A stretch of DNA of 64,000 nucleotides from Chitinophagales bacterium (GCA_016787045.1 JAEUVA010000034.1:1-64000); one strand, 5' to 3'; shown: positions 43,449-52,994, counted from the first letter of the stretch. The notes: a model not told the origin generated them from the letters alone. Translations and numbers: made by a program.

Positions 43449-44183
43449 TTATTGCAGCCGCTTAATTTTATCAAAGAGTTCATCTTTAAAATTTCTACTA
43501 AGAGGTAAATTGTGTTTTGCCAGTTTGACTTCGGTATGGCTTAGCTCGTCTATTTTAGAGAGTTGTATAATGTAACTTTTGTGTATCTGCATAAACTGCC
43601 CTTGCGGTAGATTTATCATCATTTCGCGAAATGTGGAGCGAATGATATGCTTGGCGTTTTCTGTATAAATGAAAATGTAGTTGCCATCGCTCTCTAAAAA
43701 CAGAATGTCTGCCAAACGTACTTTTACAAACCGAGTATCAGTTTTTACAAATATGCTATCCGTTAACGGCAAATTAGATTTATCGGTTTCCGCATTAACC
43801 GATGTGTTACCTGCAAAATTTGCAAGTGCTACTTCTATACTGGTAAACAAATCTTCTTGCTCAAATGGCTTTACCAAATAGCCGTTAGGTTTCAATGCAG
43901 CAGCTTGGGCAACTGTATTTTTATCGCTATGCGAAGTGATAAACACAAATGGCAATTTGTACTTCTCCAGCAATAACTTTCCTAAATCCAAACCGGTATT
44001 TGGCCCATTCAAATTGATATCTGCCAGCACTATATCTGGCAACTGTTCATCCAAAATTTTTACTGCTTCATCATAACTGTACGCTGCGGGCAATACTTGA
44101 TAACCAATGCGGCTGAGCATATCAGCCATATCCATGGCTACCAACGATTCGTCTTCTACAATCAGTATTTTAACTTCCGTCAT
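43449..44183 (-). CDS. LytTR-family response regulator (pair 3)
   Basis: The start chosen is ATG 44183 (MTEVKILIVEDESLVAMDMADML). The frame upstream to 44264 reads through the terminator of the gene before it. The 244-residue product has a receiver domain (acidic VEDE, phospho-acceptor Asp in DIVLADINLNG, VFITSHSD, and Lys in GYLVKPFEQ) of a type usually paired with HisKA_2 kinases, and a C-terminal LytTR domain (ILFLESDGNYIFIYT, FMQIHKSYIIQLSKI, LPLSRNFKDEL). The kinase follows on the same strand. Its likely targets are the family C sites at 41363-41391 and 43374-43403. Confidence 0.92.
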   Translation of the reverse strand: MTEVKILIVEDESLVAMDMADMLSRIGYQVLPAAYSYDEAVKILDEQLPDIVLADINLNGPNTGLDLGKLLLEKYKLPFVFITSHSDKNTVAQAAALKPNGYLVKPFEQEDLFTSIEVALANFAGNTSVNAETDKSNLPLTDSIFVKTDTRFVKVRLADILFLESDGNYIFIYTENAKHIIRSTFREMMINLPQGQFMQIHKSYIIQLSKIDELSHTEVKLAKHNLPLSRNFKDELFDKIKRLQ

Positions 44184-44220
44184 CACTGCAAGTAAATGAA
44201 TGATTGCCGTAAATAAAAAA

Positions 44221-44247
44221 TCCCCTGCTGCTTGCAGCAACAGGGGA
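44221..44247 (-). terminator. Terminator of the 44271-48137 gene
   Basis: TCCCCTG...CAGGGGA with inner TGC/GCA pairs, U-run on the minus strand, 23 bp after the stop. The tag here is shortened to GAGTTTTG. Confidence 0.85.
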
Positions 44248-44270
44248 TCAAAACTCAAGACCAAACTTAC

Positions 44271-47200
44271 TTATTCCTTTAAAAATCTTTTTACTACCAC
44301 TCCTTGCGGTGAGGTGAACTTCACTTGATAAACACCGTTTGATAGTGTACTCACATCCATACTCTTTTTGCTCCATACATCATCACGCTTCACTACCCTT
44401 CCCTGCAAATCTATCAACTCAACACTTACTTGCTCGGTAGTGTTGGTTTGTAATGTAAGTTGACTTTGAGCCGGATTAGGGTAAATGCTAAACTCTAACT
44501 CAGAAACTATTGGAATAGAGATGGGAGATTGTTGTAAAGTGATTACTGCATCCGGATTTGCCGCTGCATCTTCGCGATTACCTGCAAAGTCAGTTGCAAT
44601 AGAGAAAAACTTGTAAGTGCTTCCATAATTTCCTACAAAATATCCTGAATCTAACGGGGTGTGGTTAAAGAGAATGTATGTTGCAGTGTCATTTTCGGTA
44701 TAGTAAATGTCATAATGTTTAACACCGGAATGCGCATCATTTCCAGTCCATGTAAGCAGTAGCAATGTGTCAGGGTAAGTTGCCGGAAGCGGATTTACAT
44801 TGCTGCTTGGCTTAAGTTTATCTACGGTGTTCAACCAATAATCAGTAAAAATTGGTGCGTTTTCATCAAACACAATTTTTGCTCTATTGCTTACTTGTTG
44901 TAAATGCGGTCTGTTTGGTTTTGGCAATATACTAAACGAAACATACCCTTCCCCTTCGGGTGAGTTGGCATTTGGGTTCAAAAAACCATCATTGACATTT
45001 AACACTAACTCGCGCGTTTGCGGGTTATAGGAGTTAAATTTCCAGATTAAAGAATTGCTTGCAGAATCAAGTTTCGCTTCAAAACGAACAATGGTGTTTT
45101 TTGCCGGGCGCAAATCAATTTCCTGAGCGTATGAGTTTGTTGCATGCAATATCTGATATCGTATCGTGTCGAAACCAAATCCGGTAAACTGAAGCGTTGA
45201 TACATCAAAGAATGAGGCGTCAAGGGTGTCGTAAATTTCAACTACCGAAGCCGGAGCAGTTGCAGTATCTATGTTTTCAAAATAGATGGTGTAATTCACC
45301 CTTTCTTGTCCGTAGAAGTAATTTTCGGGCTTGGTGCCCAATGGCCCTATTTTTATGTTAGGGTCTAAGGAAGAAACGTCTTTAATAAAAAATCTTTGGT
45401 TCGTAAATTCATCTAATGATTTCAAGCCACCGGTAAATCCTTTCTTTCCAAAAGCATCGCCACAAGAACCCGGTATGTTGAAGCCGCCAGGGAGCGGAAT
45501 ACTGGGGGTTTGTAATGCTGCCATGTTTGCAGCAGTTCCAAAAACCAGGTTTGTAATGTTTGCCGCAAGTTTATTTTCTAAAAAGTCTGATACACCAAAA
45601 ACATCTTTTGCCTCGCAGGTTAGAATACCTGATATATCTGCCACCAAGTTGAAAACATCACTTACATATCTGTTTATCTCTCCTTTTTTGTTTCGCTTGC
45701 CTGCAACATCGCGCAATAAATTACCAATAGCACAGCCGGCACTAAGTGCATTGGTAACACAGCTTACACCGGGTATTTGACCCAATAAATCAAAAACACA
45801 TGCAGCAGGGTCGGCTAAAAAGTCACATGAGGTGCGCAATCCTAACAGGTTAAGTTGTGTAGAGTCATACATGGGTTTTCCGGCAACGGCAAACAAGCCC
45901 TTATCGCCTAAGGTGGTGCCTTTGATGTAAAAATCAATTACTTCAGACGAGCCGGGGTATATAAAAGGAATAACGAATATGCCCAACCAAATCGAGTCGT
46001 TGGAAAGGGAGTCGTAAGCCATAATAAAATCATGTGTAAAATGGTCTTGCCTTTCAATGTTTGCTAATGAATCAGCTACCACTCTGTTTGAGAATCTGAG
46101 TATTTGATTGTCTTTGTGCAATGCAACATATACCGGCACGCCAAACTGAATTACATTACTTGGGTTGGTAACTATAACTTGGTAGGGATAAATGCGGTTT
46201 ACCAATCTTCTTTCCAAACCTACTATTTGCACTTCTGGTAAAAAGATTCTTTCAGGTTCCATTTCTATCCCATTAAACAATGTGTCGGTAAATCCATTAG
46301 GACCATTCACTATTACATCATAAAAACCAAGTGGCTCATTTGACAGCATAAAATTTGCCTGAATGGTTCCACTATCTGATACTGCTACACTAATATCGTT
46401 CAACACAGTATTACCCCGTTTCAACTTTACTGTTACACCCACAGAATCGGCAAAAGGAAAACCGCCTTTAATGAATAAAATCTGCAATTGGTTGTTGGCA
46501 ATTTGTTTGGGTGTAACACTTTGTATGCCTTTAAACAACAGCTTGATAGTATCCTTGCGCACAAAGCAATCAAACTTTGTGGTGAGAACTGCCGTATAGA
46601 ACCCTTTAGAATAAACATGCGTTGGGTTTACTTGTGTGGTAGTGGAGGTGCCATCGCCAAAATCAATAGACACAAACTCACCGCTGCTGATGTTTGAACT
46701 GAAGAAAACACTATTCTGCTCGCGGATGAAAGTAAAGTTGGTTTTGGGGAGGGGTTGAGCAGTGTCATTAAAGCAAGTAAGGTACTGTCTATTTCGTGTT
46801 TGATTGAAGCATCCATAGCTAGCTCCTAAGTTTGGGTCATATTCATTTGAGCCATATGATACTCCGGTTATATAATATTTATTGCCAACTATGGTTGCGC
46901 AAACCGGGTGGCCCGAGCCGCCAAATCCACCCGTTAAAACACCAAAATTTTTTGCGTATAAAATATCTCCGGTGCTATTATCTAACTGCGCTAAATAACC
47001 GGAGTTTGCTGGCGGGAAAGTGAAGTTTCCGAAAGTAGTATTGCCCGAGTAGTTGCCCAGTAACATTACTTTGCCTGATGGATGCACCACAATATCAAAC
47101 GCCTGCTCATCAAAGTTGCTTGAAAACTCTTTTACCCAAAGGGGCACTAAATCGGGCGATAACTTCGCCACAAATACATCTCTGCCGTTGGGTGAAATAC

Positions 47201-48137
47201 TTAAGGTAAAACTGCCTACCTGAAGCAACTGAATGTCGTAAGTAGTGGCTACAAATACATTGCCTGCCAAATCGGTAGTGAGGCGCAGCGCAAATATGTA
47301 GTAGGAAGCCTGAGTAAGATAAGCCCCCTGTATAACATTACCCGCTGTATCAATTTTAAAAATCCCAACCTGATTGAGGTTGCCTGCCGAAGGCGCAACA
47401 ACAGTTTTTCCGCCCATAGAAACTGTAGTGCCATTGATGTAACCAATAACGAAAATCGTGTCGTTATTGCTTACAGCCAAATCTGTTATATGAAAGTTTG
47501 ATATGGCAGGAGTAATGCTCCAAAGCACATTGCCGGCTGTATCAGTTTTAGAAACAGTGCTATTGTAGCCCTGTGCCGCATATAAAAAGCCATCTTTAAC
47601 TGCTGAAGGAGTTCCATAAGAAGTGCCACCGGGTAAATCTTTTGTTGATACAAAACTCAAATCGGTTTTTAAGCGCAATACCGCGCCTTGCGCCAGTGTA
47701 AGTAGCGTGTCAGTCTCCACCCCATTGGAAAGCAATGTTACCTGCATTCCAAAATAGTAAGAGGATATGGTCAGAAGAATTTCATTGCGAAGTTCATCAT
47801 ACATAATCACCTGAGGTTCGGGATTGCCATTGCCTGACCAGTTGGCAATATGGCGGTAGCTGATAACCTCTCCTTGAGGATTCCACTTGGTAATCAGAAT
47901 ATCGGGACGGTTAACATTGCCAACATGATACAGCGTATCAGTGCCTACAATGATTGGGTCGTTAAATACTGCCACCGTATAGATATTGCCTTGATTATCG
48001 GTGGTAACGCTTATTCCACCACTGCCACCGAATGATGTTGCGTTGATAAGCGGAGTAAACGAAACCCAATCAAATTTTTGGGCATTTAAACACATACACA
48101 TCCATATTAATGACATAGCGACAACTAACTTTCTCAT
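44271..48137 (-). CDS. T9SS surface protein with SBBP-like propeller, PKD and fibronectin-like domains
   Basis: The 1288-residue product has a signal peptide (MRKLVVAMSLIWMCMCLNAQ) and a propeller-like first third with blades such as TTDNQGNIYTVAVFNDP and HPSGKVMLLGNYSG. A PKD domain follows (SIDFGDGTSTTTQVNPTHVY), then a long mid region containing a cysteine-bearing segment (SCDFLADPAACVFDLLGQIPG), a domain with VNYTIYFENIDTATAPASVV typical of proteins before the sorting domain in Bacteroidota, a fibronectin-like segment (VKHYDIYYTENDTATY) and a type A sorting domain (IYPNPAQSQL...FLKE). The sorting domain is diverged from the repeat-rich group. I found no paired boxes in its upstream region. 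Role unknown, on the cell surface. Confidence 0.88.
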   Translation of the reverse strand: MRKLVVAMSLIWMCMCLNAQKFDWVSFTPLINATSFGGSGGISVTTDNQGNIYTVAVFNDPIIVGTDTLYHVGNVNRPDILITKWNPQGEVISYRHIANWSGNGNPEPQVIMYDELRNEILLTISSYYFGMQVTLLSNGVETDTLLTLAQGAVLRLKTDLSFVSTKDLPGGTSYGTPSAVKDGFLYAAQGYNSTVSKTDTAGNVLWSITPAISNFHITDLAVSNNDTIFVIGYINGTTVSMGGKTVVAPSAGNLNQVGIFKIDTAGNVIQGAYLTQASYYIFALRLTTDLAGNVFVATTYDIQLLQVGSFTLSISPNGRDVFVAKLSPDLVPLWVKEFSSNFDEQAFDIVVHPSGKVMLLGNYSGNTTFGNFTFPPANSGYLAQLDNSTGDILYAKNFGVLTGGFGGSGHPVCATIVGNKYYITGVSYGSNEYDPNLGASYGCFNQTRNRQYLTCFNDTAQPLPKTNFTFIREQNSVFFSSNISSGEFVSIDFGDGTSTTTQVNPTHVYSKGFYTAVLTTKFDCFVRKDTIKLLFKGIQSVTPKQIANNQLQILFIKGGFPFADSVGVTVKLKRGNTVLNDISVAVSDSGTIQANFMLSNEPLGFYDVIVNGPNGFTDTLFNGIEMEPERIFLPEVQIVGLERRLVNRIYPYQVIVTNPSNVIQFGVPVYVALHKDNQILRFSNRVVADSLANIERQDHFTHDFIMAYDSLSNDSIWLGIFVIPFIYPGSSEVIDFYIKGTTLGDKGLFAVAGKPMYDSTQLNLLGLRTSCDFLADPAACVFDLLGQIPGVSCVTNALSAGCAIGNLLRDVAGKRNKKGEINRYVSDVFNLVADISGILTCEAKDVFGVSDFLENKLAANITNLVFGTAANMAALQTPSIPLPGGFNIPGSCGDAFGKKGFTGGLKSLDEFTNQRFFIKDVSSLDPNIKIGPLGTKPENYFYGQERVNYTIYFENIDTATAPASVVEIYDTLDASFFDVSTLQFTGFGFDTIRYQILHATNSYAQEIDLRPAKNTIVRFEAKLDSASNSLIWKFNSYNPQTRELVLNVNDGFLNPNANSPEGEGYVSFSILPKPNRPHLQQVSNRAKIVFDENAPIFTDYWLNTVDKLKPSSNVNPLPATYPDTLLLLTWTGNDAHSGVKHYDIYYTENDTATYILFNHTPLDSGYFVGNYGSTYKFFSIATDFAGNREDAAANPDAVITLQQSPISIPIVSELEFSIYPNPAQSQLTLQTNTTEQVSVELIDLQGRVVKRDDVWSKKSMDVSTLSNGVYQVKFTSPQGVVVKRFLKE

Positions 48138-48320
48138 AATAAAATTTTGAGGTAAAGAAACCCATCTGCCGCCAAAAAAACCATCACTAATATTAGGGAT
48201 GAACTACTACATGAGATGCTGAAGAAACCCAACACCAGCTTTGTTGCCATTAAGTGAAACTGTAAAAATCTTCTGCTTCTAAAAACGAATATTTCATCTG
48301 TAAGTGAGAAGCGGATAACA

Positions 48321-49046
48321 CTAATCTTGCTCCGCCAAAATAACCGTCTGCGCACCAAAATATTTACCCAAAAATGGTATTTGCTCCAATAATGGCTGAA
48401 AGAAATAAATAATGCGTGCAGGAATTTCGGGGAAGAAAAAAGGAACAAAACCAATAAAACTGAGTGAGCGAATTTTCATACCGTGTTCTTTGCAGATATT
48501 TTGCAAAAAGTCGGAAGTAAACGATTGCTCCTCGTGCTGTACATGGTACTCGCTGTTTTTTTCAATCCACTTTAATATGGGATTATTACCATTGGGTTCT
48601 ATAATCAATATTCTATCGCTAAGTAATTTTGCATATTTGATGGCATCGCTTTGAGTGGGCAAGTGATGAATAACCCCGCGAATAACAGCCACATCGTATT
48701 TTTCTTTTGGAAAAGTATCGGGATTCAATACATCGCCCACCAAAAACTTACATTGAGGATACTTTTTCGCAGCAAGATCTATGGCTTGTGCTGCCGGGTC
48801 AAAACCGGTGAAAGCAACTTGAGGCAAATTGGTTTTCAAATCTGCGGTGTATGTGCCATCACCACACCCAATATCAATCACCGATTTTACGTTAGATAAC
48901 TGCGTAATTACTCGTACGGTTTCATCGGTAATTCGCTGATTGGAAACCACAGAAGAATAAGGTGCATTGCTGGTATAGCGATAGCCGCCATTTTCTGCCA
49001 CATCAGCATTAAATTCACTTACATTTTTCTTGACGGTTGTTTGCAT
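48321..49046 (-). CDS. Class I SAM-dependent methyltransferase
   Basis: The 241-residue protein has the AdoMet-binding motif I VIDIGCGDGTY (56-66), an acidic end of strand 2 (FTGFDPAA), motif for strand 4 (YDVAVIRGVIHHL) and strand 5 (DRILIIEPNGNNP). Small-molecule methyltransferases of this class act on lipids, quinones or sugars. Nothing here identifies the acceptor. It is divergent from another, distantly similar methyltransferase gene 64 bp away. No signal peptide. Confidence 0.85.
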   Translation of the reverse strand: MQTTVKKNVSEFNADVAENGGYRYTSNAPYSSVVSNQRITDETVRVITQLSNVKSVIDIGCGDGTYTADLKTNLPQVAFTGFDPAAQAIDLAAKKYPQCKFLVGDVLNPDTFPKEKYDVAVIRGVIHHLPTQSDAIKYAKLLSDRILIIEPNGNNPILKWIEKNSEYHVQHEEQSFTSDFLQNICKEHGMKIRSLSFIGFVPFFFPEIPARIIYFFQPLLEQIPFLGKYFGAQTVILAEQD

Positions 49047-49110
49047 TCATTTTTGATTTAGAGAAAACTAACGAATATTACCAAGCACAAATAAAGTAGA
49101 AAAGATACGC

Positions 49111-49812
49111 ATGGCAAGTATTGTGGATGACCGTGGTTTTAATCAAGGTTTTGAACTCGTAAAAAGCACAGAAGTGCGCATGCGCAGGCGTGCCGCATGG
49201 ATGTTACAAGAGATGGATAAAACTGTGCCGGGGCAGGTGTTAGAAATTGGCTGTGGTACCGGTGAGGTGAGTTACTGGATGGCTCAACAATCACCACATC
49301 ATGTTTTGGGTACCGATTTATGTGTGCCGTTTATAGAAAATGCCAAAAAAAAATTCTTGTTACCCAACCTCAGTTATGAGGTACTTGACTTCAACCAACC
49401 GGAGCAAGTGCAAGGCCGTACGTTTGATTACATTGTGGGCAATGGCATTTTGCATCACTTGTACTACCATTTAGATGACGCGTTGCGCACGCTGCACCAA
49501 TTGCTCAAACCCAAAGGCAAAATTATTTTTATGGAGCCAAACATATACAACCCGTATTGCGCATTTATATTCAACTATGCGCGTAAGTGGGCTAACCTAG
49601 AGCCCGATGAAATGGCCTTCAGCAAATCATTTATTGAAAATAAATTGCATGTTACAGGGTTTAGTCAGGTAAATGTGCAATACAAAGATTTTTTGTTGCC
49701 CGGCATACCCGATTTTTTGATACAGCCATCTATTGCCGCTGGAGATGTATTAGAAAAAATGCCATTAGTAAAAATGGTGAGCCAGAGTTTGTTTATAGTG
49801 GCTACTAAATAA
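49111..49812 (+). CDS. Class I SAM-dependent methyltransferase
   Basis: The 233-residue protein has motif I QVLEIGCGTGEVSY (42-55), an acidic strand-2 end (VLGTDLC), FDYIVGNGILHHLYYHLDDAL and GKIIFMEPN for strands 4 and 5. The pattern is that of methyltransferase domain 11/25 families. The acceptor is unknown. It is the first gene of a plus-strand operon: the next start is 1 bp after its stop. Confidence 0.86.
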   Translation: MASIVDDRGFNQGFELVKSTEVRMRRRAAWMLQEMDKTVPGQVLEIGCGTGEVSYWMAQQSPHHVLGTDLCVPFIENAKKKFLLPNLSYEVLDFNQPEQVQGRTFDYIVGNGILHHLYYHLDDALRTLHQLLKPKGKIIFMEPNIYNPYCAFIFNYARKWANLEPDEMAFSKSFIENKLHVTGFSQVNVQYKDFLLPGIPDFLIQPSIAAGDVLEKMPLVKMVSQSLFIVATK

Positions 49813-49813
49813 A

Positions 49814-50605
49814 ATGAATCGGGAAAAAGTTTACGATTTACTGGAGCGCAAGTACCGCGAGTTTAACAACCGGTCTTTTATAGAAACTGACCCCATCTCT
49901 ATCCCACATCGTTTTACTAAACAACAGGATATTGAAATTATTGGCTTTTGGATAGCTATGCTGGCCTGGGGCAACCGCAAATCCATTATTGCCTCAGGCA
50001 ACAGATTGGTAGAACTGATGGACGGGGCTCCATACGATTTTGTGCTACATCATCAACCAAAAGACCTGAAACAATTTTTGGATTTCAAGCACCGCACGTT
50101 TAATGCTACTGATGCATTGTACTTCATTGAGTTTTTCAAACAGCATTACAAACAGCATGATAGTTTGGAAAACGCATTTTTGAAATCAGATTTTAGAGGT
50201 AAAAAACCAGATTCAAATACAGAACATGCTATTGCCATTTTTCATGAAAACTTTTTCTCCCTTCAAGATTTTCCACAACGTACGCGCAAACACATTGCTA
50301 CCCCCGAAAGAAACTCTACCTGCAAGCGGCTAAACATGTTTTTGCGTTGGATGGTGCGCAAAGACAAAAGCGGAGTTGATTTCGGCATTTGGAAAAAGAT
50401 AAAGACGGCTCAACTTTTAATTCCGCTGGATGTGCATGTGGACAGAACCGCCAGAAAACTAGGATTGATTAAACGCAAACAAACCGATTGGCAAACAGTA
50501 TTGGAATTAACGGAAGCACTAAAACAGTATGACCCAAAAGACCCTGTGAAATACGACTATGCATTGTTTGGGTTAAGTGTGTTAGATAAAATGAAAATAC
50601 ATTAG
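49814..50605 (+). CDS. TIGR02757 family protein (DUF2400)
   Basis: The 263-residue protein matches the TIGR02757 family, common in Bacteroidota. Marks are FWIAMLAWGNRKSI near residue 46, TCKRLNMFLRWMVRKD, GIWKKI, and IPLDVHVDRTARKLGL followed by YALFGLSVLDK. The LDVHVDR segment resembles the catalytic region of archaeal AGOG DNA glycosylases, so base-excision activity is possible but unproven. Spacing to both neighbours is under 10 bp. Confidence 0.85.
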   Translation: MNREKVYDLLERKYREFNNRSFIETDPISIPHRFTKQQDIEIIGFWIAMLAWGNRKSIIASGNRLVELMDGAPYDFVLHHQPKDLKQFLDFKHRTFNATDALYFIEFFKQHYKQHDSLENAFLKSDFRGKKPDSNTEHAIAIFHENFFSLQDFPQRTRKHIATPERNSTCKRLNMFLRWMVRKDKSGVDFGIWKKIKTAQLLIPLDVHVDRTARKLGLIKRKQTDWQTVLELTEALKQYDPKDPVKYDYALFGLSVLDKMKIH

Positions 50606-50611
50606 CGTCCT

Positions 50612-50938
50612 ATGGAGTTTCCTATATATCTGTTCATCTCTTTTGAAATTGATGAACGGCTCCTTCCCGTTACAAGCTGTGGGGAAGATAAGCTTCGCGC
50701 CTTCCGTCAGGTTTTGATACAGCGGATTGATGAACTCATTCATCGCGACTTGGAAAAATTAAAGTGGATACTCTACCGCATAGATGTAAACGAGAAAAAG
50801 TTGCACGAGATGCTCAAAAATTCTGAAACGGATGCAGCTACAATAATTGCAGATATGGTTATTCAACGCCAAATCGAAAAAGCCGAAAGCCGAAAGAAAT
50901 TTGGAGAACAAGAAAATGATTGGAATTTTGATGTATGA
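50612..50938 (+). CDS. Small hypothetical protein in the fumarylacetoacetase operon
   Basis: The 108-residue protein begins MEFPIYLFISFEIDERLLPV and is mainly helical after residue 25, with many charged residues. It has no signal peptide or membrane segment. I do not recognise it. It starts 6 bp after the previous stop and overlaps the start of the fah gene by 4 bp (ATGA), so translation is likely coupled. Confidence 0.75.
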   Translation: MEFPIYLFISFEIDERLLPVTSCGEDKLRAFRQVLIQRIDELIHRDLEKLKWILYRIDVNEKKLHEMLKNSETDAATIIADMVIQRQIEKAESRKKFGEQENDWNFDV

Positions 50939-52206
50939 GCAGAGCCAATAACCCTAACTTAAAATCGTGGGTAGAAGTAAAACCCGGCAGCGATTTCCCA
51001 ATTCAGAATTTGCCGTTTGGCATGTTTATGACCAGCCAAATGACCTCGCGTGCAGGTGTGGCTATAGGCGAATATATTTTGGATTTAGCCGTGATAGCCG
51101 AAGCCGGATTGTTCGATGGAATTAAGTTCGACAAAAAAGATTTATCGCGGCCGCTCCTTAACTGGTTTATAGGCAGCGGCAAAAAAGTAACCACTGCTGT
51201 GCGCGAAAGGGTTTCAGATTTGCTGAATGCAGACAATGATGAACTACGCGATAATGCTGAATTGAAAGCTAAAGCATTGGTTAAGCAAAGTGAAGCACAA
51301 ATGCTGATGCCGGTTCGCATTCCTAACTACACCGATTTTTACAGCAGTAAAGAACACGCTACCAACGTGGGTATTATGTTCCGCGACCCAGCAAATGCCT
51401 TGCTGCCCAATTGGAAACATTTACCCGTGGGCTATCATGGTCGTGCCTCTTCCATTGTAGTTTCAGGCACGCCCATTCACCGACCCAAAGGACAAACCAA
51501 AGCTGATGATGCTACTGCTCCATCTTTTGGGCCATCTAAGCTTTTAGATTTTGAGTTGGAGATGGCCTTCATTACCGGCAAGGACATCGAATTAGGCGAA
51601 AGCATTTCTACTGCCAAAGCCGAAGATTACATTTTCGGCATGGTATTGTTCAACGATTGGAGCGCCCGCGATATTCAAAAATGGGAATACGTTCCGCTAG
51701 GTCCTTTTCTCGCAAAAAATTTCGGCTCAACCATTTCGCCCTGGATTGTAACGCTCGAAGCCTTAGAACCGTTCCGCGTTGAAACGCCAATGCAAGAACC
51801 CGAAGTTCTTCCCTACTTAAAGTTTGAAGGCAAAAAGAATTTTGACATCAACTTAGAAGTGGAAATAATTCCTAAAAATGGAAAAGGCAAAGTGGTTTCG
51901 CGCAGCAATTTCAAATACATGTATTGGAACATGGCGCAGCAACTCGCGCACCACACGGTAAACGGCTGCAACATTTGTGTTGGCGATTTATATGCCAGCG
52001 GCACCATCAGCGGACCAACACCCGATAGTTACGGTTCTATGCTGGAAATTAGCTGGCAAGGCAAAAAGCCGATTCAAATGCCCGATGGAACTGAACGAAA
52101 ATTCATTTTGGATAACGATACAGTTACTATGCGTGGATGGTGCGAGAAAGACGGAGTGCGTATTGGCTTTGGTGAATGTTCAGGTAAAATTTTACCTGCA
52201 ATATGA
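50935..52206 (+). CDS. fahA: Fumarylacetoacetase
   Basis: The 423-residue protein hydrolyses 4-fumarylacetoacetate to fumarate and acetoacetate, the last step of tyrosine breakdown. The length fits the family. Visible active-site residues, by comparison with the mouse enzyme: D134 (metal) and H141 (catalytic) in YTDFYSSKEHATNVG, Y168 in GYHGR, E207 and E209 in LDFELEMAF, and the metal Asp in FNDWSARDIQ. It overlaps the small genes on each side by 4 bp. No other tyrosine-degradation gene is in the window. Confidence 0.96.
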   Translation: MSRANNPNLKSWVEVKPGSDFPIQNLPFGMFMTSQMTSRAGVAIGEYILDLAVIAEAGLFDGIKFDKKDLSRPLLNWFIGSGKKVTTAVRERVSDLLNADNDELRDNAELKAKALVKQSEAQMLMPVRIPNYTDFYSSKEHATNVGIMFRDPANALLPNWKHLPVGYHGRASSIVVSGTPIHRPKGQTKADDATAPSFGPSKLLDFELEMAFITGKDIELGESISTAKAEDYIFGMVLFNDWSARDIQKWEYVPLGPFLAKNFGSTISPWIVTLEALEPFRVETPMQEPEVLPYLKFEGKKNFDINLEVEIIPKNGKGKVVSRSNFKYMYWNMAQQLAHHTVNGCNICVGDLYASGTISGPTPDSYGSMLEISWQGKKPIQMPDGTERKFILDNDTVTMRGWCEKDGVRIGFGECSGKILPAI

Positions 52207-52478
52207 AAGTCTATCTGCTCGCACTACTCTTCATAATAATGGGTGCAGGCGCACGAACTATGTTCGAGATTGCTTACCACGGAGCAGGCCGCGAACACGA
52301 CTTTGCCCCTGCCGAGGATACAACTCGTCTCATTTTATTGGCGCTGTGGTATGTGGCTATGATGGTGGCAGATGTAATACTGCAAAACCACCGCGAAATT
52401 CGCCACCATAAAATTCTTGTAGGGTTGCTCACACTTGGAATATTCTCACCCACCATTTACATGTTTTTAACGCACTAA
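52203..52478 (+). CDS. Small three-helix membrane protein
   Basis: The 91-residue protein has three hydrophobic segments (VYLLALLFIIMGAG, LILLALWYVAMMVA, ILVGLLTLGIFSPTIYMFL). It overlaps the fumarylacetoacetase gene by 4 bp. Family unknown to me. Confidence 0.7.
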   Translation: MKVYLLALLFIIMGAGARTMFEIAYHGAGREHDFAPAEDTTRLILLALWYVAMMVADVILQNHREIRHHKILVGLLTLGIFSPTIYMFLTH

Positions 52479-52903
52479 TGACTTCCCTCATACATGAAGT
52501 GGATTTGCTTGCTTACATTCGTAGCGTGAAAAAAGCGGCAGTAGTATTTCTTACGGCTTTGTTTTTTATCAGTAACACCGAGTTTCATGAGTTGCTGAAA
52601 GTTCCTGTTTTAGTTGCTCACTATCTGGAGCACAAGTGTGAAACACCAGATTTAACATTGGCAGAATTCTTCACTAAACATTATAGCGGAAACAATACTA
52701 AGGATGAAGATTATGCCCGCGACTCACAACTTCCTTTTAAAACAGCCGAGCATTTATCGTCTTCCCTAACAGTGTTTTTATCTCACTTTGATGTTAAGTT
52801 GCCTGTTCCGTATTTCAATACTAATGCAGAACTTCCTTTCTACAGTACATCTTTCATCTCCTTTCAATTGCTTTCCAACATTTGGCAGCCGCCTAAGTTT
52901 TAA
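52478..52903 (+). CDS. Small exported protein of the 'HYxEHK / LPFK' type
   Basis: The start overlaps the previous stop (TAATG). GTG 52526 (MKKAAVVFLTALFFIS) gives a better signal peptide and is a plausible true start. The body has LVAHYLEHKCETPDLTLAEFFTKHY, then DEDYARDSQLPFKT. I recall this pattern in small uncharacterised exported proteins of Bacteroidota, some of them near metal-efflux genes. The region around it here has no efflux gene. Conserved His and Asp residues could bind metal, which is inference. Confidence 0.65.
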   Translation: MTSLIHEVDLLAYIRSVKKAAVVFLTALFFISNTEFHELLKVPVLVAHYLEHKCETPDLTLAEFFTKHYSGNNTKDEDYARDSQLPFKTAEHLSSSLTVFLSHFDVKLPVPYFNTNAELPFYSTSFISFQLLSNIWQPPKF

Positions 52904-52994
52904 GGCCTAACTCTTTCTCATTTTATCGGCATACGTATATCCGCAGGGTGCGTGTGAAATATATCTACCTGTGGTCATTTCAAAATCTAATTTT

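Noticed and set aside
48138-48320. Possible paired operator boxes before the 44271-48137 gene
   Set aside because: GTGA-containing words are present but not at 21-22 bp spacing or at the right distance from a -7 element.
48134-48454. Minus-strand 106-residue frame overlapping the methyltransferase end
   Set aside because: It overlaps a clear methyltransferase in another frame and has low-complexity Phe/Ser/Leu composition.
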